A stretch of DNA of 64,000 nt from DASTSN01 sp035760665 (lineage in GTDB: Bacteria > Bacteroidota > Bacteroidia > Chitinophagales > Chitinophagaceae): contig DASTSN010000042.1 in assembly GCA_035760665.1 (NCBI GenBank), positions 1 through 64,000 of the forward strand, written 5' to 3'. The notes under the pieces were generated by a model that did no database searches, was not told the DNA's origin, and saw only the letters and a list, made by a program, of their open reading frames with translations. The first letter of the stretch is position 1. Each line of letters begins with the position of its first letter. The position numbers and the translations under genes were made by a program. Shown here one piece after another: positions 44,183-51,362 of this stretch.

Positions 44183-44767
44183 TTATTTGCGTATTTTGCC
44201 GGGATTGTTTTTGATGAATTGTTCCCAGGTGTTTTTCTTTTTCGCAGGTTTTTGTGTTCTGGCAGCCGTGGTTTTTGCCGGTGTTTTTCCCTGGAAGTAG
44301 TGACAGACGGCTACAGCCAGCGCATCGGTGGCATCATAGTATTTTGGCTTTTCTTGAAGCAGCAAAATATGTTGCAGCATTTTCCATACTTGTTCTTTAT
44401 CGGCATTTCCGTTGCCGGTGATCGACTGTTTTACTTTTTTGGGAGAATATTCAGTGACTGGTAATCGGGCATGCATAGCGGCGGCAATGGCCACTCCCTG
44501 CGCACGCCCCAACTTTAGCATACTCTGCACGTTTTTGCCAAAGAACGGCGCTTCAATCGCAAATTCATGTGGCAGGTGCAGCCGGATCAGTTGCTCCACT
44601 TTTTCGTGAATCAGCTGCAACCTTGCATAGTTATCTTTTTTAGCCGGCAATTTTAATACATCCATTTCCTTTACCCGGATAACATTGCCGGTTACCTCGA
44701 TAATTCCGTATCCCATCAGGAGGGTGCCGGGATCGATACCGAGAATTATTTTTCGAGGGGTTTGCAA
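44183..44767 (-). CDS. ruvC: Holliday junction resolvase RuvC
   Basis: The 194-residue RNase H-fold nuclease cuts Holliday junctions brought to it by RuvAB. Catalytic acids are visible: D in LGIDPGT (near residue 11), E in AIEAPFFGKN, and the paired acids in YDATDALAVAVCHY. It is longer than the usual 160-175 residues because of a basic C-terminal tail (about 160-194: KTPAKTTAARTQKPAKKK, then a TWEQFIKNNPGKIRK end), a common addition in Bacteroidota. Single gene, converging on the HIT gene. Confidence 0.96.
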   Translation of the reverse strand: MQTPRKIILGIDPGTLLMGYGIIEVTGNVIRVKEMDVLKLPAKKDNYARLQLIHEKVEQLIRLHLPHEFAIEAPFFGKNVQSMLKLGRAQGVAIAAAMHARLPVTEYSPKKVKQSITGNGNADKEQVWKMLQHILLLQEKPKYYDATDALAVAVCHYFQGKTPAKTTAARTQKPAKKKNTWEQFIKNNPGKIRK

Positions 44768-44879
44768 TGGGGAATGTATTTTTAAGGTTTAAAGAAATAA
44801 AATACACCGGTACGAATCCTGCAAGTGCTTCCTGCTTTTATTACAATTTGTTGCTGAAATTCCTGCCGGCTCGCCAACC

Positions 44880-45866
44880 ATGAACTTATTTCGGCATAAA
44901 AATATCAAAATCTTTCTCAACTATTTTTTAGGCCCCCTGTTATTTGGCTGGCTTTCCTATGCCATCTACCAGCAGCTGCGGCGGCAGCCTGATCTTGCGG
45001 TATCGTGGCGTCATATCCAGGCTTCCTTCGCGGGCATATTGGTCTGGAACCTGGTAATTGTTGTGTTGTTGATGCTGGTGAACTGGAGCATTGAAGCCTG
45101 GAAATGGAAGCTGGTTGTGCAGACTGTGCAAAAAGTAAGCTTTACTACAGCAATCAAAGCAGTGTTATCAGGGGTTTCCTTTTCGGTAAGCACACCCAAC
45201 CGTGTAGGCGAATACCTGGGCCGTGTATTATATATGGAGGAAGGAAACAGGCTTCGCACTATTTCGCTCACGATATTAGGAAGCATCAGCCAGTTGCTCA
45301 TTACCATTTTCATGGGAACAATCGGACTGGTTATTTTGCTACCCCGGATTTATGATGCGGAACTGGTTTCTGTTTTTTGGATCAAAGTATTACTGTACAC
45401 AATCATAGCGGTATTAATTGGTTTAACAGTTTTTTATTTTCGGCTGGCATGGCTGGTAAAATGGATCACAAAGCTGGCACGTAAGAACCGTTATTTGTAT
45501 CTTTTCCAGGCGCTTGGTAAGGTGGATGCAACCATGCTTTTAAAGTTGTTGTCTTTATCGGTATTAAGATTTCTTGTATTTACTGTACAATATTACCTGC
45601 TCTTTCGTTTATTTGATGTACCGGTTGACTGGTGGCAAAGTTTTTGGGCAGTGAGTGTGATGTTTCTTGTGCTGGCGATTATTCCTACAGTGGCCTTGCT
45701 GGAGGTAATTCAGCGCAGTACCGTGGCATTACAGGTATTTCGGCTGTTGACGACGAATGAGCTGGGAGTTGGCCTTACTACAGTCACAATTTGGTTTATC
45801 AACCTGATTATACCCGCATTGATTGGCAGTTTATTAATTTTAAGCATTAAAATATTACGCAAATAA
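44880..45866 (+). CDS. Flippase-like membrane protein (LPG_synthase_TM, PF03706 type)
   Basis: The 328-residue protein has about eight membrane helices and the conserved features of the AglD/MprF transmembrane family: NWSIEAWKWKLVVQ at the end of helix 2, and VSFSVSTPNRVGEYLGRVLYM, the TPxRxGE motif. No soluble transferase domain follows. Relatives are proposed to flip or handle lipid-linked substrates in the inner membrane, but the substrate here is unknown. It starts a short operon with the DUF3108 gene two bases downstream. Confidence 0.88.
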   Translation: MNLFRHKNIKIFLNYFLGPLLFGWLSYAIYQQLRRQPDLAVSWRHIQASFAGILVWNLVIVVLLMLVNWSIEAWKWKLVVQTVQKVSFTTAIKAVLSGVSFSVSTPNRVGEYLGRVLYMEEGNRLRTISLTILGSISQLLITIFMGTIGLVILLPRIYDAELVSVFWIKVLLYTIIAVLIGLTVFYFRLAWLVKWITKLARKNRYLYLFQALGKVDATMLLKLLSLSVLRFLVFTVQYYLLFRLFDVPVDWWQSFWAVSVMFLVLAIIPTVALLEVIQRSTVALQVFRLLTTNELGVGLTTVTIWFINLIIPALIGSLLILSIKILRK

Positions 45867-45868
45867 AA

Positions 45869-46681
45869 ATGACATCATTCAAAATAGCCGCTTTTTTAAG
45901 CCTGTTGCTGATGGCCTTCTCTAAAAAAGTGGGCACAACCGACCAGGATTTTTGTGGCGTGAGAAATACTGCATTCCAGGCCGATGAGGAGATTAAATAT
46001 ATTGTGTATTACAATGTGGCTGGTATTTATGTCAATGCCGGCAATGCTACGTTTACCGCTACTCTGGAACGGATGAATAATAAACCGGTTTATCACATTA
46101 CCGGCGAAGGGAAAACCAATCCCTCTTACGACTGGATCTATAAAGTTAGGGATAAGTACGAATCTTATATTGACACGGCCACGCTGAAACCGATGAAGTT
46201 TGTCCGCAATGTGAATGAGGGCGGATATAAAAAGTATGAGAATATCACATTTAATCACGATGCCAATACTGCTGTTACCACCAATGGTGTTTTTAAAATA
46301 CCAGCCTGCATTCAGGATGTACTCAGTTCAGTATACTATGCCCGCAACATAGACTTTAACAAGTATAAAAAAGACGATAAGATTCCGTTTAACATGTTCC
46401 TGGATAACGAAGTGTACAACATGTATATCCGTTACCTGGGAAAAGAAACGGTGAAAACAAAATACGGTAAGTTTAGAGCCATCAAGTTTAAACCGTTACT
46501 TATTAAAGGAACCATCTTTGAAGGTGGCGAAAAAATGACGGTATGGGTAACGGACGATGATAATCATATCCCGGTGCGTATTGAAAGCCCGATTGTGGTA
46601 GGCACCGTGAAAGTGGATATGATGGGTAATAAAAATCTTCGCCATCCCCTCAGCTCGCTGATCAAGCTACGCGGCGGTTAA
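45869..46681 (+). CDS. DUF3108 domain-containing exported protein
   Basis: The 270-residue protein has a signal-like N-terminus (FKIAAFLSLLLMAFS) and the DUF3108 body: ADEEIKYIVYYNVAGIYVNAG, YHITGEGKTNPSYDWIYKV, DKYESYIDTATLKPMKF, and VWVTDDDNHIPVRIESPIV. Function of the family is unknown; it is periplasmic in Bacteroidota and Proteobacteria. It follows the flippase-like gene after 2 bases, so the two products may act together on an envelope lipid. It overlaps the converging MBL gene by 4 bases. Confidence 0.88.
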   Translation: MTSFKIAAFLSLLLMAFSKKVGTTDQDFCGVRNTAFQADEEIKYIVYYNVAGIYVNAGNATFTATLERMNNKPVYHITGEGKTNPSYDWIYKVRDKYESYIDTATLKPMKFVRNVNEGGYKKYENITFNHDANTAVTTNGVFKIPACIQDVLSSVYYARNIDFNKYKKDDKIPFNMFLDNEVYNMYIRYLGKETVKTKYGKFRAIKFKPLLIKGTIFEGGEKMTVWVTDDDNHIPVRIESPIVVGTVKVDMMGNKNLRHPLSSLIKLRGG

Positions 46682-47565
46682 GGAATCTCTTCCAGTTTAA
46701 AAAATGATTGGGGTCGTATCCCTTTTTCCGTCTGCTGCACGGTGCAGCATTCGTATTGCGGATCATGCTCAAAGAAAAGAATATAATCGTTTGTAACAGC
46801 TTCTTTCAAAAAAGATTTTTTCTCCAGCAGGGTCGTCAGCGGAAACATATCATAGGCCATAACATAAGGTATGGGAATATGCCCCTGCGAAGGCAGCAAA
46901 TCGGCCATGTACACAATTGTTTTTTCTTTATAGCGGATTTGCGGCAACATCATAGATTCCGTATGCCCATTTACAAAACGAACAGAAATTGTATCAGAAA
47001 AATCAGTGGAGGGCAGTGCCGTGTCTTTACTGGACTGCATCAGCTCATTTGATGAAACAGGCGTATCAACAAAACGTAACTGGCCACTTTCGTTAATAGG
47101 TAAAATATTTTCTTTCAGGAAGGAAGCCTTTTCCCGGTCATTGGGTTCTGTAGCCCATTGCCAGTGCAAGGAATTACTCCAGTACACTGCATTTTTAAAA
47201 GCGGGCGCCAGTTTGTCTCCAATGCGAATGATACTGCCTCCGCAATGATCAAAATGCAGGTGCGTGAGAAAAACGTCGGTAATATCATCCCGGTGAAAGC
47301 CGTAATGTGCCAGTGACGTATCCAGCGTATCAGTTCCGTTCAGGTAATAATGGCTGAAAAATTTTGCATCCTGTTTGTCACCGATGCCATTATCCACAAG
47401 GATCAGCCTGTTGCCGTCTTCAATCAGCAGGCTGCGCATGGCCCAGTTGCAAAGGTTGTTTTCATCGGCCGGGTTTATTTTGTTCCAGATACTCTTAGGC
47501 ACCACCCCAAACATTGCACCACCATCCAGTTTAAAAAAACCTGTATTGATTGTATAAAGCTTCAT
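46678..47565 (-). CDS. MBL-fold metallo-hydrolase
   Basis: The 295-residue protein has the metallo-beta-lactamase fold: LLIEDGNRLILVDNGIGD, the zinc motif HLHFDHCGG (HxHxDH), a further His in FVNGHTESMM, an Asp in YMADLLPS, and a final His in FFEHDPQYE. This pattern resembles quorum-quenching lactonase-like hydrolases and other small-molecule hydrolases; the substrate cannot be told. It is the last gene of the minus-strand string ftsX-DUF3098-uppP-UMF1-MBL, 11 bases after the transporter gene. Confidence 0.9.
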   Translation of the reverse strand: MKLYTINTGFFKLDGGAMFGVVPKSIWNKINPADENNLCNWAMRSLLIEDGNRLILVDNGIGDKQDAKFFSHYYLNGTDTLDTSLAHYGFHRDDITDVFLTHLHFDHCGGSIIRIGDKLAPAFKNAVYWSNSLHWQWATEPNDREKASFLKENILPINESGQLRFVDTPVSSNELMQSSKDTALPSTDFSDTISVRFVNGHTESMMLPQIRYKEKTIVYMADLLPSQGHIPIPYVMAYDMFPLTTLLEKKSFLKEAVTNDYILFFEHDPQYECCTVQQTEKGIRPQSFFKLEEIP

Positions 47566-47576
47566 AAGCCGTAAAG

Positions 47577-48905
47577 TTAGCTCTTTAACTCTTTGAACCG
47601 TTTATCCAGGGCGGGTTTTGCATAGAGCAGGGCAAAAAGGGCAAGAATAAAAAAACTGCCCAGCACAAAAATGCTGTTACGCATACTGCCGCTTTGCTCT
47701 TCCGCGAAGCCAAACAGAAAAGTACCGATGACAAGTGCAATCTTTTCCGTTACGTCATAAAAACTGAAAAAGGATGTGGTGTCCTGGGTTTCAGGTAATA
47801 ATTTACTGTAGGTGCTGCGGCTCATGCTTTGGATGCCGCCCATGATAAGTCCCACAATGGCTGCCAGGATATAAAACCCGGTTTGCGACTGTACGCGGTA
47901 AGCGCCGATACACACTATGATCCATGTTAAAACAGCCAGCGTAATCACCCACCAGTTACCAATTCGTTTGCTTAAGCGGCTCATACCAATGGAGCCAATA
48001 ATGGCAACCAGTTGTATGATGATGATTGTTATTAGCAGCTTTGACTCATCTTCCGGCTTGGAAAAAATTTCTTTTTTACCAAAACCTGCGGCTACCAGCA
48101 TCACCGTTTGCACACCTATGCTGTAAAGAAAAAAACTAAGTAAAAATCGTTTCAGGGAGGGCATGTTTTTTACCTGGGCCCATACGAGTTGCAACTCGTG
48201 AAACCCGTTGATTAAAATATGTTTCCGGGCTTTTCTTTCTGCTGTCGTATTGCTGGGCAGCACCCTGAATGTAATTTGGGCGAAGCCAAGCCACCAAATA
48301 CCGGTGAGCAAAAATGAGAGTCTTGCCCCAATGGTTTTATCAGCTTCATTCAGGCCAAACCAGCCAGGTCGCAGGATGATGACAAAGCATATAACCTGCA
48401 GCAATACGCTGCCGATGTAACCAAGCGCAAAACCCTTGGCACTGATACGGTCCTGGTCGTGCGGGGCGGCAATATCCGGCAGGTAGGAGTTGTAAAATAC
48501 CAGGCTGGCCCAAAAGCCCAGGGCTGCCACGGCAAAAGCAATCATGCCAAATTCAATGTTGTCTTTTGTAAACCAGAAAAGCGTAATACAGGCCGCCGAA
48601 CCCAGGTAGCAAAACCCCTGCATCCATATTTTTTTATTACGCCTGTAATCGGCAATTGAGCTAAGAATGGGCGATGTGATGGCAACCAATAAAAACACAA
48701 CGGATAAAGCATAATCCTGCAGCGCAGTATTGATAAATTTTCTGCCAAAAAAATATACATAAGCCGGCTGCCCCGGCACGGTGGCGGCCGTTATCCCGGC
48801 ATAATAAGTCGGGAAAATCGTCGATGTAATAACAAGATTATAAGCGGAGTTGGCCCAGTCATACATGGCCCAGCCATTGATGACTCTCTTAGAAGCAGTT
48901 TGCAT
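47577..48905 (-). CDS. MFS transporter, UMF1 family (Atg22-like)
   Basis: The 442-residue protein has 12 predicted membrane helices. It opens INGWAMYDWANSAYNLVI, the hallmark of the UMF1/vacuole-effluxer Atg22-like family, with SPILSSIADYRRNKK (an MFS loop 2-3 motif) and MGGIQSMSRSTYSKLLPE in the second half. Family members in Bacteroidota are uncharacterised; export of small molecules such as amino acids is assumed from the yeast relative. It shares a transcript with the MBL hydrolase gene downstream and is 67 bases from uppP upstream. Confidence 0.92.
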   Translation of the reverse strand: MQTASKRVINGWAMYDWANSAYNLVITSTIFPTYYAGITAATVPGQPAYVYFFGRKFINTALQDYALSVVFLLVAITSPILSSIADYRRNKKIWMQGFCYLGSAACITLFWFTKDNIEFGMIAFAVAALGFWASLVFYNSYLPDIAAPHDQDRISAKGFALGYIGSVLLQVICFVIILRPGWFGLNEADKTIGARLSFLLTGIWWLGFAQITFRVLPSNTTAERKARKHILINGFHELQLVWAQVKNMPSLKRFLLSFFLYSIGVQTVMLVAAGFGKKEIFSKPEDESKLLITIIIIQLVAIIGSIGMSRLSKRIGNWWVITLAVLTWIIVCIGAYRVQSQTGFYILAAIVGLIMGGIQSMSRSTYSKLLPETQDTTSFFSFYDVTEKIALVIGTFLFGFAEEQSGSMRNSIFVLGSFFILALFALLYAKPALDKRFKELKS

Positions 48906-48972
48906 GAAGATGGTTTACAGGCTGAAATTAGTAATTCAGGAAGGAAACACAAATTTTGCATGATTATATCCG

Positions 48973-49758
48973 TTATTTGGGCATGTACCCGGATATAATC
49001 AGCAGGATGAGGAGTACTCCCAGCACAATGCGGTAATACCCAAATAAGCGAAAGCCGTGTTTTTGCAAAAAACCGATAAAGAATTTAATTGCAAAGATGG
49101 CTACTACAAAGGCTACAACATTCCCAATCAACAGCAGCTTGATATGCTCCGGGGTAAATGTCTGGTAACCTTTCAGCAGTTTATAGCCGGTGGCGGCCGC
49201 CATGGTGGGCACAGCCAGGAAAAACGAAAACTCGGCAGCTACTTTTCTCGTCAGGCCCTGTTGCATACCTCCGATAATAGAGGCAGCACTGCGGCTGACG
49301 CCCGGTATCATGGCAATGCATTGCCAGATGCCAATAATAAATCCTTTTTTGTAGGAGATATTTTCTTCCCGATCAACCGTAGGCTGTTTAAAATAATTAT
49401 CAATCATCAGGAATAATACACCGCCTAGTAATAAACTTATGGCAACAGTGGTAGAGCTTTCCAACAAAGCATCTATTTTAGAACTGAATAAAGCTCCGAG
49501 GATTATGGCCGGAATAACAGCCACGATCAGTTTTACATAAAACTGCCAGCGGGAAAAATCAACAAATTTTTTAAAGTACAATACTACCACAGCCAGGATG
49601 GCGCCCAACTGAATGGCAACCGTAAATAACTTGGTAAAATCAGTTTCAGGTACGTGCAGCAATTTTTCAGCGATAATCATGTGCCCGGTTGAGGAAATTG
49701 GCAGGAACTCTGTTAATCCTTCGATAACTGCAAGAATAAGCACTTCAATGATACCCAC
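48973..49758 (-). CDS. uppP: Undecaprenyl-diphosphate phosphatase
   Basis: UppP (BacA) removes one phosphate from undecaprenyl diphosphate at the inner membrane and so recycles the carrier lipid for peptidoglycan and surface glycans. The 261-residue protein has the two family motifs in the right order: EFLPISSTGHM (residues 17-27) and PGVSRSAASI (near residue 155), within about eight membrane helices. It lies in the Bacteroidota string ftsX-DUF3098-uppP; truB, often next, is replaced here by a UMF1 transporter. Confidence 0.97.
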   Translation of the reverse strand: MGIIEVLILAVIEGLTEFLPISSTGHMIIAEKLLHVPETDFTKLFTVAIQLGAILAVVVLYFKKFVDFSRWQFYVKLIVAVIPAIILGALFSSKIDALLESSTTVAISLLLGGVLFLMIDNYFKQPTVDREENISYKKGFIIGIWQCIAMIPGVSRSAASIIGGMQQGLTRKVAAEFSFFLAVPTMAAATGYKLLKGYQTFTPEHIKLLLIGNVVAFVVAIFAIKFFIGFLQKHGFRLFGYYRIVLGVLLILLIISGYMPK

Positions 49759-49848
49759 AATAATTATTTGTTTTCACCGCAACTTAAAAAATAGGGGCGA
49801 TAGAATCTTTATCGCCCTGAATTATTAAAGATTATTTAATTGGTCTGC

Positions 49849-50088
49849 TTATGAAGCTTTGGGTTTTTTGAAAATGGCAAAGATTTCAATACCGAGTCCC
49901 AGTAAAATCAAAATGGGTGCAATCGTTATGCGAGTAGTGCTGTATACTTCTTTCTCATCAAACACAGCCGGGTTGTCACTTTTGCCGCCGGCCATGAGAA
50001 ACATGCCGAGGGCTACCACCACAACGCCTATCAGCATCCACAGGTAATTCTCTTTGGCAAACATCGGTGCGGCTTTCTTCTCGCTCAT
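49849..50088 (-). CDS. DUF3098 small membrane protein
   Basis: The 79-residue protein has two membrane helices (LWMLIGVVVVALGMFLMAGG and ITIAPILILLGLGIEIFAIF) joined by the conserved linker KSDNPAVFDEKEVYSTTRI. This matches DUF3098, found between ftsX and uppP in Bacteroidota. Function unknown; the constant place suggests a role in cell division or envelope assembly. Confidence 0.92.
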   Translation of the reverse strand: MSEKKAAPMFAKENYLWMLIGVVVVALGMFLMAGGKSDNPAVFDEKEVYSTTRITIAPILILLGLGIEIFAIFKKPKAS

Positions 50089-50162
50089 TTTTTCTGATTT
50101 TGGTATGCAAGATAAAAGAAATTCAGCAATACAAATGTCGTTTGCTTGCAGGCAAAGGACAT

Positions 50163-51035
50163 TTAGTACAGCTCGTCTAATTTCATTTTTAAATATTTCA
50201 GCACGCTGCGGTAAGTACTGAACAGCGTGATGCTAATGCCCAGGATGATGAGTACAACAAAGAGCATTAACAGCATATTGGTGTCGTGCAGGGCCTGGAG
50301 GTCTGGCAACAACCGCTCGGCGGTGGTAATCACACCGTACACGGCTGCAATAGCAATGAGGCCACTAATGGCGCCATTAATTACGGCACGGCTGTTTAGG
50401 GGCTTGGCGATAAACCAGCGGGTGGCGCCAACCATTTGCATGGTCTTGATCAGAAAGCGATTACTGAACATGGCCAGGCGGATCGTATTATCGATCAACA
50501 CAATCACCAGCAGGGCCATCAAAATAGCAATACCCGCCAGCACCAGGCTTACCACGCGAAAGTTGCGCTGCATTTTACCTACTACTGCTGTGGGGTATTT
50601 TACTTCATCAACAATCGGGTTTTGCGACAGGTCGGCTTTGATGGCTGACAAATGCGTGGAATCAACAAAATCACTTTTTAGCGTAAAATCGATACTGGTC
50701 GGCAGCAGGGCATTGTCCAAAAATTCGGTGAAATCCTCACCACCGCTTTTCAGCCATTCCTGTTTGGCGGTTTCTTTATCTGTATAGCGTACGCTTTTTA
50801 CATAAGGTTGAGCGGCAATATAGTTTTGTAAATTTTGGCGGGCCGTATCCTTGATATTGGGTTGCAGGAACACCTGCACTTCCACGCTTTCTTTAAAATA
50901 TTCCATCAGCTTTTTGGAGTTGATCCCAATCCAGCCTACCATACCCAGCAGGAAAAGGACTACCGTTACGCCAAGGATGGACATAAAATAGGATGGTTTT
51001 CCACGTTTAATGGAGGCTTTGCCGGATTGCGTCAT
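50163..51035 (-). CDS. ftsX: Cell division protein FtsX
   Basis: FtsX is the membrane part of the FtsEX complex, which controls peptidoglycan hydrolases at the division site. The 290-residue protein has a first membrane helix (YFMSILGVTVVLFLLGMVGW), an extracytoplasmic domain (about 40-165: VEVQVFLQPNIKDTARQNLQ), and three C-terminal helices with LIKTMQMVGATRWFIAKPL, the permease-family motif. ftsE is not adjacent. First gene of the minus-strand string. A TATTTTTG box on the minus strand (51075-51068) is a likely -7 element. Confidence 0.94.
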   Translation of the reverse strand: MTQSGKASIKRGKPSYFMSILGVTVVLFLLGMVGWIGINSKKLMEYFKESVEVQVFLQPNIKDTARQNLQNYIAAQPYVKSVRYTDKETAKQEWLKSGGEDFTEFLDNALLPTSIDFTLKSDFVDSTHLSAIKADLSQNPIVDEVKYPTAVVGKMQRNFRVVSLVLAGIAILMALLVIVLIDNTIRLAMFSNRFLIKTMQMVGATRWFIAKPLNSRAVINGAISGLIAIAAVYGVITTAERLLPDLQALHDTNMLLMLFVVLIILGISITLFSTYRSVLKYLKMKLDELY

Positions 51036-51362
51036 GGTACTGAATTTAAGCTATTTAATGGGATGCGCAAAAATAGCAGATTTCCCAGTCCAATCCGTAT
51101 TTTTGTGCCCTTTCAGAACGATCGTACAGCGATAATATTGCCGTTAGTAACGAATGACGTGAAGGAGCTGATTTTTTTAAGTCTTCTTTCACAATTTTGT
51201 TCAGCTGACCTTGCGACGCTCCTTTCAAGTTTCTGTTCCCTTATCATCAACTGCTGAAAAGCGGACAAGGCACTGAAGAGTGCGACGCAACCAAAGCCGC
51301 CACACGATCCTGCTGATGACTTCATAAATCATACAACCCAAAACAAATAATTTTTACAAGGC
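51036..51362. other. Divergent promoter region and long leuS leader
   Basis: CAAAAATA (51068-51075) and TATTTTTG (51098-51105) are divergent -7-like boxes for ftsX and leuS, forming an 8-bp inverted repeat. The leuS leader would then be about 250 bases and can fold: GTGAAGGA (51159-51166) with TCTTTCAC (51185-51192), and TTGCG-A-CGC (51211-51219) with GTGCG-A-CGCAA (51280-51290). An antisense 70-codon frame shows no protein features. Confidence 0.45.

Noticed and set aside
51113..51325. 70-codon open frame on the minus strand between ftsX and leuS
   Set aside because: No protein-like features, no recognisable start context, and it overlaps the likely leuS leader and promoter region.
51106..51362. 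T-box riboswitch before leuS
   Set aside because: The conserved T-box sequence and specifier-loop layout are not visible, and T-boxes are rare outside Firmicutes and Actinobacteria.
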